Positions 1 through 9,218 of a stretch of DNA of 64,000 nucleotides are shown here, piece after piece (the first letter of the stretch is position 1; each line of letters begins with the position of its first letter). The notes under the pieces are model-generated. The model saw only the letters and a program-made list of their open reading frames with translations, was not told the DNA's origin and ran no database searches. A program made the position numbers and the translations under genes. This DNA is from Haloprofundus marisrubri (lineage in GTDB: Archaea > Halobacteriota > Halobacteria > Halobacteriales > Haloferacaceae). The stretch spans positions 62,001-126,000 of the forward strand of contig NZ_LOPU01000037.1 of NCBI RefSeq assembly GCF_001469955.1. Direction: 5' to 3'.

Positions 1-766
1 GTCCGGCGTCGATATCCTGCAGCATCGACGACCGGTTGTCTGCCGTCGCGTCGACGACCCGCGAAAGCGCGGTTCGTGCGCGGCGGTTCGGGAGTGAGAC
101 GCCTTCAGCACGGGCGACACGGGCTGTCTCGCGGGCGGCAGCGTGTGCCAACTCCGCAGCGTCGCCGTCGGTGAGCGCGCCGTTTTCCACCCGTGAGAGC
201 GCCGTCACCGCGTTGATACCGGCGTTGACCGCGAGTTTCGTCCAGCGACGCCGCGGCATATCCGTGGCGACGAGCGTTTCGAGACCGGCGGCGCGAAACG
301 CCCGCCCGACTCGCTCGGCGACCGGGTCGGGACCGCCGTCGAGCGAGCCGAGAACGATTCGGCCGACGCCCGTGCAGTCGACGTGGCCCGGTTCGAGCAG
401 TCGTGCGCCGTAGGTGGCGGTCCCGGCAAGGACGGGCGCGTCAAGTTCGTCGGTGAGTATCTCTTCGGTGAGACCGTTCTGCAGTGAGAGGACGGCGCCG
501 AACTCGCCGGTGGCGAGTGTGTTCGCCGCCTCGGCGGTGTCGAACGCCTTCACCGTCACCAACGCGAGGTCCGCCGAGAGATTCGCGCCGTCGGTCGTCG
601 CGTCGGGCGTGGTGTGGGTCTCGACGGCCCCCGAGACGCGGAGGCCGGACTCGCGGACGCGACTCGCGTGGGGGTCGCGGGCGACGAGCGTCACGTCGTG
701 TGCGCGCGCGAGCAACCCGCCGACGAGACTGCCGAGACTCCCAGCACCGAAGACGACGACGTCCAT
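1..766 (-). CDS. panE: Ketopantoate reductase-like protein, 3' end cut by the window
   Basis: The gene begins at the ATG at 766 and runs off the left edge, so about 255 N-terminal residues are visible. The N-terminus VVVFGAGSLGSLVGG is a Rossmann GxGxxG nucleotide site. It is followed by a VTVKAFDT strand, an LSLQNGL segment and the helix RRWTKLAVNAGINAVTAL, which is the usual Lys/Asn region of the ApbA/PanE family. Family members reduce 2-dehydropantoate to pantoate with NADPH for coenzyme A synthesis. The C-terminal helical domain is only partly seen. A TATA-like box (789-797) sits about 27 bases before the start, as in leaderless haloarchaeal genes. Paralogues of unknown substrate exist, so pantoate synthesis is inferred. 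Confidence 0.85.
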   Translation of the reverse strand, partial: MDVVVFGAGSLGSLVGGLLARAHDVTLVARDPHASRVRESGLRVSGAVETHTTPDATTDGANLSADLALVTVKAFDTAEAANTLATGEFGAVLSLQNGLTEEILTDELDAPVLAGTATYGARLLEPGHVDCTGVGRIVLGSLDGGPDPVAERVGRAFRAAGLETLVATDMPRRRWTKLAVNAGINAVTALSRVENGALTDGDAAELAHAAARETARVARAEGVSLPNRRARTALSRVVDATADNRSSMLQDIDAG

Positions 767-788
767 ACCGCCTCTCTCGAAGCGGGCG

Positions 789-797
789 ATAAAAAGG
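789..797 (-). promoter_or_regulatory. TATA-like box of the ketopantoate reductase gene
   Basis: An A/T run that reads TTTTTATC on the minus strand is centred about 27 bases upstream of the ATG at 766. This spacing fits a leaderless archaeal transcript. It was inferred from position and composition only. Confidence 0.5.
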
Positions 798-865
798 CGT
801 TCAGTTGGGGGCCGACCGCGGTTCGACGGTACTCGACCCTGTTCGACTACCGTTCGTCGACGGAC

Positions 866-1195
866 TCAGTCCTCGGTCCAGTAGTAGAGGTCCTCTTTTG
901 GCGACGAACAGTTGGGACACTCGTCGGGGAGTCCGTCGTCTATCGACCCCATCTCGCCGCACTCGGTACAGCGCCACATCAGGTAGCCCTCGCCGAACTC
1001 CTGACCGACGCGGGCGTGTTCGACGCTCAGCGCTTCCATCCCCTCGCGCATCGTCACGTAGAAGCCGCCTTCGTCGAAGCCGCGGATGGTCCCGAGTTGG
1101 GTGCCGTCGGAGTCGTAGACGGCCTCGCCCAAGTCGAGTCGTTCGAGTTCCGATTCGGACACGTCGTCTGGAGTCTCGCCACCATCTCCAACCAT
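866..1195 (-). CDS. Small haloarchaeal protein with C-terminal rubredoxin-like zinc ribbon
   Basis: The product has 109 residues when started at the ATG at 1195. A longer reading from 1252 is possible, but a TATA-like box at 1219-1227 lies about 28 bases before 1195 and supports the shorter form. The middle part (DLGEAVYDSDGTQLGTIRGF) looks like a PRC-barrel-type beta segment. The C-terminus has two CxxC knuckles (WRCTECGEMG and CPNCSS), a small zinc ribbon. The family is common in haloarchaea, to my memory as a DUF7130-type rubredoxin-like protein. The function is unknown; a role in RNA or protein binding would be a guess. Confidence 0.75.
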   Translation of the reverse strand: MVGDGGETPDDVSESELERLDLGEAVYDSDGTQLGTIRGFDEGGFYVTMREGMEALSVEHARVGQEFGEGYLMWRCTECGEMGSIDDGLPDECPNCSSPKEDLYYWTED

Positions 1196-1396
1196 AGTCG
1201 AGGGTTCGGTGTCGACGGGGATAAAATTCTGCGCTGTGTCGACACCCCGCAAGCAGTCGGTCCGAGAAAGTCAACAGTCCGGTGAACGGTCGGTCGGAGA
1301 AGACGGACGGTCACCTGTCCCATCCGTTCGGCGGTTTCGCGTCTTGTGTGCGTAACCGCGCAACAGCGATATGAGTTCGAGTCTTCCTTTCGGCGC

Positions 1397-2029
1397 ATGG
1401 ACAGGTACACTCGACGAGAGTATCTCCGGTTCGCAGGTGTTGGGGCGGTCGGTGTCTCGACGAGTGGAGTCGCCGGTTGCCTTGGGGGGAGAGAGGCAGG
1501 GGCCGATGAAGGGAAAGCAGACAGTCCCGACCCGGGTGCGGAGACGGCGGGGTCGGACGCAATGGGGACGGGAACGACAACGGGAACCGACGAGGCCGAA
1601 GCGAGTCTGTGGGCGACGACGACGCTCACCGACGTGCGAACCGACGAGACGTTCACCATCGACCAGTTCGACCGACCCGTACTCGTCGAGACGTTCGCCG
1701 TCTGGTGTTCGAACTGCAAGCGCCAGCAGGACGAACTCATCGCGTTCCACGAGGCAGTCGGTGACGACGTCGTCAGCGTCGCGTTGAACGTCGACCAGAA
1801 CGAGGATGCTGAAAAAGTGCGGACGCACGCCGACGAAAACGGCTACGACTGGCGATACGCCATCTCGCCGCCCGAGGTAACGAACGCACTCGTCGACGAG
1901 TTCGGGGTGAGTATGACGAACCCGCCGTCGGTGCCGATGGTGTTGCGGTGTCCCGACGGGAGCGCCCGTCGACTGAAAGACGGGCAGAAGTCTACGTCTT
2001 TCCTCCGCGAGCGGACGAACGGATGTTAG
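1397..2029 (+). CDS. Thioredoxin-fold lipoprotein (TlpA/redoxin type)
   Basis: The start is set at the ATG at 1397 (MDRYTRREYLRFAGVG), which gives 210 residues. The N-terminus has a twin-arginine-like stretch and a lipobox STSGVAGC with Cys28, so the mature protein is probably exported and lipid-anchored. After an acidic linker, the redox motif WCSNC lies at residues 103-107 in a thioredoxin fold ending with the cis-proline region NPPSVPMVL. The gene overlaps the next one, a CcdA-like membrane protein, by seven bases (ATGTTAG). The pair probably moves electrons across the membrane to an extracellular thiol partner. The substrate is not evident. Confidence 0.85.
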   Translation: MDRYTRREYLRFAGVGAVGVSTSGVAGCLGGREAGADEGKADSPDPGAETAGSDAMGTGTTTGTDEAEASLWATTTLTDVRTDETFTIDQFDRPVLVETFAVWCSNCKRQQDELIAFHEAVGDDVVSVALNVDQNEDAEKVRTHADENGYDWRYAISPPEVTNALVDEFGVSMTNPPSVPMVLRCPDGSARRLKDGQKSTSFLRERTNGC

Positions 2030-2763
2030 GCCGGTTCGTCGAGGTGTTCCTCCTCGGTGCGGCGACGCCGCTGACCGCCGCCTGCGCGCTCCCACTGTAT
2101 CCGGGGTTTCTCGCGTATCTCTCCTCGCAGGACGAATCGCGCCCGATTCCGTCGGTCGTGCTGGCAGCGCTCGTCACCACCGGCGTCGTCGCGTTCATGG
2201 GCCTCATCGGCGTCGTCTTCTCGTTTCTCCTGCAGGTGTCGCTGACGCTCGTCGTCGAAGTCGTCTCGCCCGTCGCCTTCGCGGTGCTCGCCGTCTTCGG
2301 CGGCGTACTACTCGTTGGTGGCGACCTTACTCACCGGATTCCGACGCGAGAACCGCCGCAGTCGAGTCACCCGGTGCTCTCGGCGCTCGGCTACGGCTTC
2401 TTCTTCGGAGCTATCGTCCTCCCCTGTAATCCCGGCCTACTCGCGCTCTTCTTCGCGCGTGCCCCGGTGCTGTTCGACACACCGCTGGCAGGATTCGTGG
2501 GCTTTCTCTGCTTCGGCCTCGGCATGGGAACCCCGCTTCTGGCGTTCGGCGTCGTCTCACAGTCGGCCGGACAACGGGCGACCCGATGGCTCGCGCGACG
2601 GAGCGACCCGATAAACCGGGTGACGGGTGCGATAATGCTCCTCGTCTCGGCGTACTACCTGCTCGTCGTCTTCGACGTCGCGGGCGTCTCGAACGTCGTG
2701 GAGCCAGTGTTCGAGGCTATCTTCGGACCGCTGTTCGACGCCACGTCCGCGATTCGAGGGTGA
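2023..2763 (+). CDS. ccdA: CcdA/DsbD-like transmembrane thiol-disulfide carrier
   Basis: The product has 246 residues from the ATG at 2023, which lies inside the stop region of the upstream thioredoxin. It is almost entirely hydrophobic with about six membrane segments. Two conserved-type cysteines sit next to prolines: Cys21 in AACALPLYPGF and Cys135 in IVLPCNPGL. This is the pattern of the CcdA family, which carries reducing equivalents across the membrane for cytochrome c maturation or general thiol repair. Translational coupling to the exported WCSNC thioredoxin supports this role. The final electron acceptor is unknown. Confidence 0.88.
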   Translation: MLGRFVEVFLLGAATPLTAACALPLYPGFLAYLSSQDESRPIPSVVLAALVTTGVVAFMGLIGVVFSFLLQVSLTLVVEVVSPVAFAVLAVFGGVLLVGGDLTHRIPTREPPQSSHPVLSALGYGFFFGAIVLPCNPGLLALFFARAPVLFDTPLAGFVGFLCFGLGMGTPLLAFGVVSQSAGQRATRWLARRSDPINRVTGAIMLLVSAYYLLVVFDVAGVSNVVEPVFEAIFGPLFDATSAIRG

Positions 2764-2800
2764 GCGGCCGGCCGATTGCGCTCCCGAATGCGTTTCGCGC

Positions 2801-3643
2801 TTACTCCGGCGGCGCGTCCCACTCCTCACCGGCGTCTTGCGGGTCGTAGCCGACGGTCTCGCGGGCGTGGTCGAGGTCGTCGAGCCATCGTCGGCTGTTT
2901 TCGCTGACGCCGTAGAACTGGTCCCACTCGACGGAGTCGTCGCGAAGACAGCAGTCGACGAGGTGCGCGAGGTCACGGCGGGACTGCCACAGACCCTTGA
3001 GTCGGGCGACCTGTTCCTCGTAGGCGTCGCTGCCGCGTTCCCACTTTCCATCTTCGACGCCGCGTTCGGCGTCGCCGTAGGGGTGGTCGTACTCGGGCGC
3101 ACGAACCGACCCGATACGGAGCGCGTAGAATCGGATGCCGTGGGATTCGGCGGCGAGGCGGCCGAGGTCTTCGCCGTAGCTCTTCGTCAGGCCGTACCGC
3201 GAGTCCGGGCGATGCGGTTCGGTGTGGTCGACTTTGACTCCTGCATCGTGGTACACCTCGGGCGCGTTCCGTACCTCGACCATGCCGACGGCGTGGTTCG
3301 AGGAGGCGAAGACGATACTGTCGAGAGCGGCGTCGACGGCCGCCTCGTAGACGTTGTGAAGCGCCTCGAGATTGTCCGACTGCGGCTTCGACCAGCCGAG
3401 TTCGCGCGAGTCGGGGCCGCCGGTTCCGGGGACGAGCGCCAGATGGACGACTGCGTCTTTCCCTTCGAAGTGCGGGCGAATCGCGTCGTAGTCGCGCACG
3501 TCGGCGACGACGCTGTCGTGCGGAGTGTCCTCGGCGGGCGGGTCGACGTCGAGCAGCGTAAACTCGTACGCCTCGTCGTCGCCGAGGTGGTCGGTGATAG
3601 CGGTTCCGACGACGCCGTGGCCGCCGGTGATGAGTACGTCCAT
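2801..3643 (-). CDS. Extended-SDR NAD-dependent epimerase/dehydrogenase
   Basis: This 280-residue protein starts MDVLITGGHGVVGTAI, the GxxGxxG dinucleotide motif of extended short-chain dehydrogenases. The catalytic YxxxK is in RYGLTKSYGED, with a serine in VFASSNHAVG. The SSNHAVG motif resembles uronate dehydrogenases and the haloarchaeal NAD-dependent glucose-6-phosphate dehydrogenase (Azf) group, so a sugar or sugar-phosphate substrate is likely. I cannot decide between these from sequence alone. It is convergent with ccdA and separated from DP2 by 126 bases. Confidence 0.82.
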   Translation of the reverse strand: MDVLITGGHGVVGTAITDHLGDDEAYEFTLLDVDPPAEDTPHDSVVADVRDYDAIRPHFEGKDAVVHLALVPGTGGPDSRELGWSKPQSDNLEALHNVYEAAVDAALDSIVFASSNHAVGMVEVRNAPEVYHDAGVKVDHTEPHRPDSRYGLTKSYGEDLGRLAAESHGIRFYALRIGSVRAPEYDHPYGDAERGVEDGKWERGSDAYEEQVARLKGLWQSRRDLAHLVDCCLRDDSVEWDQFYGVSENSRRWLDDLDHARETVGYDPQDAGEEWDAPPE

Positions 3644-3769
3644 ACCGTGTTACTGCAGCGGTCGACGATAGCTGCTCGCGTCGGCGAACCCGCAGGTCGC
3701 CGTCGGGGAAGTCACGTGACGCCTGTGCGCTGCGCGTATTTCGCTACGGAATCGGGGACCGAGAGAGCG

Positions 3770-6700
3770 TTACATGAAGTCCGCGATACCGCTTTGTTTG
3801 TTCTTGTCGTTCTCGAAAACGCTCTCTAAGCTCTTCTTGAGCACTTCGAGGCGCTGTTTCGTGTAGTCGCGACAGCCGAACTCTTCGGCCACCTCGATGG
3901 AGGTGTCCATGTACTTGTTCACCGAGCCCTGATGGACTGTGAGATTGACGCGGCCACCGCACTCGCGGCAGTCACCGGTGAGCGGCATTCGTCGGTATTT
4001 CTCGCCGCAGTCGAGACAGCGCGTTTTCTGCCGCGAGAACGCCCGGAGGTTGCCGATGAGGTCCGGCAAGAAGTGGTACTCGATGACCCGCTCTGCGACG
4101 TCCGTCTCGTCGACGGCGCGAAGTTTACGCGCGAGGTGAAGTTGGGCGTCCATCTTCTCGGTCATCGACCCGAGCGTCTTGTACGCCGACAGCGCCGGCC
4201 CGAGGTGGATGTCCGTGGTGTCGTGGGTGTGGTAGAACTCCGTGTATTCGAGGTCCGTCCCCAGATTGTCCTCGGCGATGGTGATGAGTTCCTCTACCTC
4301 GCCGGGGTCGGCCATCTCGCGGGTGGCCTCGTAGAACTCTCTGGGGTACTGTCGGACGATGTCCATGTTGTGCGCCTCGTCGTCGATTTCGGAGGGGTCG
4401 ATGCGCGAGGACATCACGAGCGGCGCGTCCATCTGCCCGCCGCGTTTGTCGGGCAGAAACTCCTTCGAGAAGTTCAGGAGACCGTCCATGAGGAGCATGA
4501 CGCAGTCTTCGTCGCCGTCGCATTGGCCGACGTAGAGGTCGTTAGCGACGAGAGTATGCGTCTGCTCAACAGTAAGACAGTACGTGTGGTCGACATCGCT
4601 CTTGACGTACTCGACCGAAACGACTTCGTCAAGGAGTACGTCGCCACCGTCACCGAAGAGTCGTTGTGAACGGAGTTCGGTCGCGGCCAGCGCAGTCTCT
4701 ATCGTAGCCTGTTTTCGGTCGAGATGGAATCCGATTTCTTCGGCGAAGCGTGCGGCGTTTTCGGAGGTTATCTTGAGGACGGTTGCTTCGAACGTCGGTG
4801 ACTCATCGTAGAAGTCAGCAACGACACCCGAACTGATGGTACGTGCCTCAGAGTACGTCTTCGTGGCGATTCCAAACCGCTTGAGGAGACCGATGACGTC
4901 CTGCGAAAGTTTGTCACTAACCGTGTGGGCGCGAATCTCGACACGGTCACTCGACGCACTTCCATCGCCGCTGAAGTATGCGGAGAGGAACGCGGCAACA
5001 ACCCCACGAGTCGACGAAGTGACGCAGTTGGGAACGCGCTTCGATTCGGCTCGGGCGCCAACGTCGAGGATGTCGGAGAACAGCGCTGCGACGAGGCGGC
5101 TCGATGCTGTCACTTTCCACTTGTTCTCCTCGTAAGCCTCAATCCCGAGCGCGTTTGCGAAAGCGTCTATGACTGCCGTACGTGCCTCCGTGTCTGGGGT
5201 GCAGATTGTCGTCTGATAGAACTGGCCAGCTTTGCGACGGGTGAACCCCTCAGCCGCGTAGTATCCGAGAAGAGTACCGACGTCTTCGTCGACCGTCAAC
5301 TGGCGAGACACGGTTGTTGTATCCCGGCGGATACCAAGCTTGACGTCGGTGGGAACGCGTTTAGCGACGCTCTGTTCGCCTACCAGTTCGCTGAGGACGC
5401 TGACGGGAACACTGTCTCTACCGACCCAGTTGTAAACTGTCGATTGACTAACCCCGAGCGTCTCGGCGGTAGCCTTACAGTAACCTTTGCCGGGCGTCAC
5501 GTCGTCTAACAGTGTTTTGAGCCGCTCAGCGCCGAGACCACGAATCACGAGGTCGTCGTTTGGAATCGACTCAACCGCGAGGAACTCCTCTAAGAGGTCG
5601 AATTCGGCCCGTTCTCCGTCGAAGGAGACAGCCTCTGGCGCCGGGAGTTCGTCACCAACTTGGAGAGAGTGGGCCTCCACTGGTTCGAGTCCTTGGTTCC
5701 ATCGGCGGAGTTTGTGGTCTGCCGTTACAGTGAGTGTGCGACCGCTCCGTGTCTCCACCTGTACCAAGTGGTCGGGCGACTGGTGCTTCGAGACCGACTC
5801 TACACGACTCAAACACGGACTGTCGTCGGGACCGACTGCAGGAACGAATACGTCTCTCTCCAGTTCCTGCACCAGCGTCCCGAAATCGTCCGTCTCGGGG
5901 TTGTCGAGTCGCGCTTCGACGAGCGATTCGATGTCGTCGTAGTGCCATTCACCCGCTTCGTCCTCGAACCAGACCCTCGTCTCCGGGTGGAAGCAGTTGC
6001 GACGTTTCGCTGCGTGAAAGTACGGATGTGCGTAGCCGACAGCCGCCGACGTGAACCCGACGACCCGTCCGACGACCGCTGCGCTCGTGTGCGGAGCCAT
6101 CCCGAACACGAGTTCGCCGATGAGGTCGTCGCGCTCGTTCACCTCGTAGAACGCTGGAAGCCCGTAGTAGCTCTCCAAGAGGTCGTCGACGAAGTTCGCG
6201 GTCTTCAGCATGTGTTCGGCCGCGCCGTCCGAGAGCACGATGTCTTGGACTCTGAGTTCGAGCAGTTGGTCGTCGTGGCGCAGCGGTTCGCCGTCGATGT
6301 CGCGGTCGTAGCCGAGTTCGCGGAAATGTTCGGCCGTCACGTCGAGTTCCTCGGGTCGAACGGCGGTGACCGGCAGGTCCGTCATGTCGTAGCGGACGGT
6401 TCCGTCCTTGAACGCCGTGACGCCGTGTTTCGCACGGAGGATGCCTTTCTCCATTGCCTCCGGCGTTTTGTGTGCCGACGTGAGTCCCTTGACCCCTTTC
6501 AGAATCTTGTAGGAGGCTTTGCGCTCGCCGACGGCGTCCAGCGCATCCGAGAGTTCGCCGCCGACGTCGACGTCGTGCCAGTCGGGACTCTCGACTTCGC
6601 GCTCACAGCGTGGGCAGACGACGCGACCCGCTTCGTCGGGTTCGACCTCGATTTCGCAGTCGATGCACTCGTAGTACGGTTCGGTGTGGCCGCCGCAGGA

Positions 6701-8797
6701 CGGACAGTTCGGCTTGTACGTGTGTTCGCCGCAGGCGGCGCACTCGCGGCGGCCGACCCGCACGCCGACGATACCGCGTCGGCCCCGGTCGTCCATCTTT
6801 CGAGCGGCCTCACCTACGTCGCGTTGGCTGCCGCCGGCCTCGCCGATGGGGAACAGCGTGTGAACCGCCGGCGAGAGGTCACGGCTCATCGACTTCTCCG
6901 GTCGGCCCATCCGGTTGCCGATTCGGGTCGGCGCGCGCTCCTGTATCGTAAACGGTGCAATCTCGTTGACCGCTTTCATCGCGTTGTCGCCGCCGTCCCA
7001 CTCACGGGCCTCCGCCGACAGGTCGTCTGCGTCCCACGTCTTTCGAAGGCCGTCGTCGACGCCGAGCGTCCGCGCGAGCAGTCGCCACGCCGGAATCCGA
7101 AGCGCGTCTTCGGTCTGGGAGTGTTCGACGAGCAGATGTTCGAGCGTCTTCCTCGTGGTCTCGGTGCGTTCGATGGCGAGCAATCCGTCGGTCAGTTCGC
7201 CGGCGGCGACGGCGTCGGCGAGTGCCTCGAACTCAGTGACAGAAATGTCGTGCCAGAGGTAGGTGAACTCGGGGTGCAGCGGCGCGTCGTACTCCGTGGC
7301 CCACTCTAGCGCTTGTTCGGCGGTCGGCGATTCGAGGTCGACCCGCGGCGAGTCTCGGAGCGCCTGTACGTCCGCGCCGGCGTGGTCGAGGTCCTGTATC
7401 CACCACTCGGGCGTGTAGGAGGCGGGCGCGAGCGGGTGGTTGTTCTCGATGAATTCTCCAAAATTGACGAGATACTCGCCGAGGTCCAGAATCTTCTCGA
7501 CGCCGTTTCGAATCTCCAGTGCCTCCTCGGGGTCGTCGACGCGCCGAACGTCGCCGTTGGCGAGGCGGACGGTCGGCCCTTCGATGGAGTCGACGGGGAC
7601 GACACCGCCCGCTTTGCCGGGCCGTTCGGTCTTTATCTGGGTGCCGGTGGCGATGAAGTCGTCGACGATGTGCATCGTCGCCGGGTGGACGCCCGCCGTC
7701 GCGAAACCGTGGTTCCGCGCCCGGCCGTATCTGAGGCGGAAGCCGCCTTCCTCGGACGGGTGACCGAAGACGGGGCGACCGGCGATGAGGTCGCGGAGGA
7801 ACTTGGTCGCGGGTTCGACGCGCGGCGGGCCGTCGGGTTCGATGGAGTCGAGGCCTTCGGCGTCGACGGCCTCCTCGTCTGCGTCCGGCGCGTCCGCTGC
7901 GTCTGCCGATTCCTCGTCGCCCTCGGCTTCTGTCTCGGCCTCCTTGTCGTCGTCTTTGCCGATGGTGCCGTCGATGAGGTCTTGGAGCCACGGCCAGTCG
8001 ACTTCGTCGAGTTGGCGGGTGTAACGTTGAATCTTCGGTGCTTTCAGCGCGATACCCTCGGCCATGACGAGACACATCCCGCCGCGGGCGGAGTTGGTGT
8101 CGACGCGGTCGAGGTCCCGATACCCCGACACCTCCTCGTCGCCGGTCGCCTCACCGTCGAGCATGATGGGCATGTTCCGCGCGATAAAGCGCGTCTCCTT
8201 GTCCTTCGGCGAGTACTGTAATCCGGTTTCCTTGTCGTAGAGGTCGACCTCCTCGACGTAGCGTTCGACCTCGTCGTCGCGGGCTTTGTACTCGTCGAGG
8301 CCGATGAGCGTCCGCGTGTAGTCGGCGACCAGAACCGAGAGCGCCTGTGCGGTCCCGCCGGCGGAGCGAATCGGGCCGGCGTAGTAGACGTTGACGAACT
8401 CGGTTCCGTCGTCGTTCGAGAGGATTTCGACCCGGTCGATGCCTTCGATGGGCGCGGCGACCACACCCTCGGTGAGGAGAGCAACGGCCGTCCGAACCGC
8501 GCCTTCGACTTTGCCTGCTCGGGTGTCGTAGTCGCCGACGCGGCCCTCCGCGAAGTCCTCGGCCAGTGCGAGTGCGGCCTCCTCGCGGGACATCTGTTCT
8601 TCGAGTTCGCGGACCCGTTCGGCGACGCCCTCGATTTCGAGGATGTTCTCGACACGGTCGGCCATGTCTTTGGCGACTGGAATCTCGACTTCCGTGCCGG
8701 GGTCTTTCCCCTGCTCGCGGGCGGCGTCGGCGAGTTCGAACGCTTCGTCGAGGCGGTTCTCGATGCGCGCGAAGTAGCGCTCGTCGTCCGGTCTCAC
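3770..8797 (-). CDS. polC: DNA polymerase D large subunit DP2, intein-containing precursor
   Basis: The 1675-codon frame starts with a GTG at 8797, two bases after the stop of the PPC-domain gene. It encodes the catalytic subunit of the archaeal replicative polymerase PolD. Diagnostic parts are the N-terminal PIRSAGGTAQALS and NSARGGMC segments, zinc ribbons near residues 670-730 (CAACGEHTYKPNCPSCGG and CPRCERE), the DGDEDC active-site region, and a C-terminal zinc module (CLDCGEKYRRM, CRECGG). An intein covers residues 935-1425; splicing would leave a mature protein of about 1184 residues. An acidic linker rich in Asp, Glu and Ala is present near residues 285-320. It pairs with DP1, encoded at the right end of the window. 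Confidence 0.97.
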   Translation of the reverse strand: MRPDDERYFARIENRLDEAFELADAAREQGKDPGTEVEIPVAKDMADRVENILEIEGVAERVRELEEQMSREEAALALAEDFAEGRVGDYDTRAGKVEGAVRTAVALLTEGVVAAPIEGIDRVEILSNDDGTEFVNVYYAGPIRSAGGTAQALSVLVADYTRTLIGLDEYKARDDEVERYVEEVDLYDKETGLQYSPKDKETRFIARNMPIMLDGEATGDEEVSGYRDLDRVDTNSARGGMCLVMAEGIALKAPKIQRYTRQLDEVDWPWLQDLIDGTIGKDDDKEAETEAEGDEESADAADAPDADEEAVDAEGLDSIEPDGPPRVEPATKFLRDLIAGRPVFGHPSEEGGFRLRYGRARNHGFATAGVHPATMHIVDDFIATGTQIKTERPGKAGGVVPVDSIEGPTVRLANGDVRRVDDPEEALEIRNGVEKILDLGEYLVNFGEFIENNHPLAPASYTPEWWIQDLDHAGADVQALRDSPRVDLESPTAEQALEWATEYDAPLHPEFTYLWHDISVTEFEALADAVAAGELTDGLLAIERTETTRKTLEHLLVEHSQTEDALRIPAWRLLARTLGVDDGLRKTWDADDLSAEAREWDGGDNAMKAVNEIAPFTIQERAPTRIGNRMGRPEKSMSRDLSPAVHTLFPIGEAGGSQRDVGEAARKMDDRGRRGIVGVRVGRRECAACGEHTYKPNCPSCGGHTEPYYECIDCEIEVEPDEAGRVVCPRCEREVESPDWHDVDVGGELSDALDAVGERKASYKILKGVKGLTSAHKTPEAMEKGILRAKHGVTAFKDGTVRYDMTDLPVTAVRPEELDVTAEHFRELGYDRDIDGEPLRHDDQLLELRVQDIVLSDGAAEHMLKTANFVDDLLESYYGLPAFYEVNERDDLIGELVFGMAPHTSAAVVGRVVGFTSAAVGYAHPYFHAAKRRNCFHPETRVWFEDEAGEWHYDDIESLVEARLDNPETDDFGTLVQELERDVFVPAVGPDDSPCLSRVESVSKHQSPDHLVQVETRSGRTLTVTADHKLRRWNQGLEPVEAHSLQVGDELPAPEAVSFDGERAEFDLLEEFLAVESIPNDDLVIRGLGAERLKTLLDDVTPGKGYCKATAETLGVSQSTVYNWVGRDSVPVSVLSELVGEQSVAKRVPTDVKLGIRRDTTTVSRQLTVDEDVGTLLGYYAAEGFTRRKAGQFYQTTICTPDTEARTAVIDAFANALGIEAYEENKWKVTASSRLVAALFSDILDVGARAESKRVPNCVTSSTRGVVAAFLSAYFSGDGSASSDRVEIRAHTVSDKLSQDVIGLLKRFGIATKTYSEARTISSGVVADFYDESPTFEATVLKITSENAARFAEEIGFHLDRKQATIETALAATELRSQRLFGDGGDVLLDEVVSVEYVKSDVDHTYCLTVEQTHTLVANDLYVGQCDGDEDCVMLLMDGLLNFSKEFLPDKRGGQMDAPLVMSSRIDPSEIDDEAHNMDIVRQYPREFYEATREMADPGEVEELITIAEDNLGTDLEYTEFYHTHDTTDIHLGPALSAYKTLGSMTEKMDAQLHLARKLRAVDETDVAERVIEYHFLPDLIGNLRAFSRQKTRCLDCGEKYRRMPLTGDCRECGGRVNLTVHQGSVNKYMDTSIEVAEEFGCRDYTKQRLEVLKKSLESVFENDKNKQSGIADFM
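4523..5995 (-). other. Intein inside DP2 (491 residues) with homing endonuclease and HTH-like segment
   Basis: The insert interrupts AKRRN/CDGDEDC in the polymerase active site, a known PolD intein site. It begins with Cys (CFHPETRVWFED, splicing block A), has a block-B-like TVTADHKLRR, and two LAGLIDADG-like motifs (LLGYYAAEG and FLSAYFSGDG). Between them lies a helix-turn-helix-like stretch (AETLGVSQSTVYNWVG). It ends THTLVANDLYVGQ before the +1 Cys, so the last residue is Gln instead of Asn; Gln-ending PolD inteins that splice are known from Pyrococcus. Its coding DNA looks less GC-biased than the flanking exteins, which fits a mobile origin. Confidence 0.95.
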
Positions 8798-8798
8798 G

Positions 8799-9218
8799 TT
8801 AGAGCCAGAGGTCGAGGTCGGTTACGTCGTCGTGCTCGCGTTCGAGCGACTCGTCGAACGTGCGGAGATACACCTCGCCGGCGAACACCGTTGCGGCGTT
8901 GAGGTGGCCCGCGAGCGCCTGCCCGCTGGGCCGCGAGAGCACGGCGTGGGTGTGCGCGAACGGTTCGCCGTCGAGCAGCGAGACGTTGCCGACGCAGGCG
9001 GCGACTTCCAGCGGTTCGTCGAACTGCACCGAGCGGTACTCTTTGTCGTCTTGGTCGTAGAACCAGACGTCGGCGTCCTGCACCGCGCCCATCGCGTTGA
9101 ACCACGCCGAGTCGATTCCCTCCCGCTCGGCGAACTCCTCTATCTCCTCGCGCCAGTCCGCACCGGTTTCGAGTCGCGCCAGAAACTCCCGACTCGTGGT
9201 GACCTCCCGGTAGTTCAT
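8799..9218 (-). CDS. PPC-domain (DUF296) DNA-binding-like protein
   Basis: The start at the ATG at 9218 (MNYREVTTSREFL) gives 139 residues; a T-rich TATA-like box around 9243-9251 lies about 29 bases upstream and favours it over the longer 9245 start. The PCC/DUF296 fold is shown by GIDSAWFNAMGAVQDA, VGNVSLLDGEPFAHTHAVLS and GHLNAATVFAGEV; the His residues in AHTHA and GHL fit the family's metal-site pattern. Homologues occur in archaea, bacteria and plant AT-hook proteins. The stop is immediately before the GTG of DP2, so the two are probably co-transcribed. The biological role is unknown. Confidence 0.88.
   Translation of the reverse strand: MNYREVTTSREFLARLETGADWREEIEEFAEREGIDSAWFNAMGAVQDADVWFYDQDDKEYRSVQFDEPLEVAACVGNVSLLDGEPFAHTHAVLSRPSGQALAGHLNAATVFAGEVYLRTFDESLEREHDDVTDLDLWL

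Noticed and set aside
5660-7309. Long plus-strand frame opposite DP2 (549 codons)
   Set aside because: It is the antisense of a certain polymerase gene. GC-rich haloarchaeal genes give long open antisense frames because stop codons are rare. Its translation shows no family motif.
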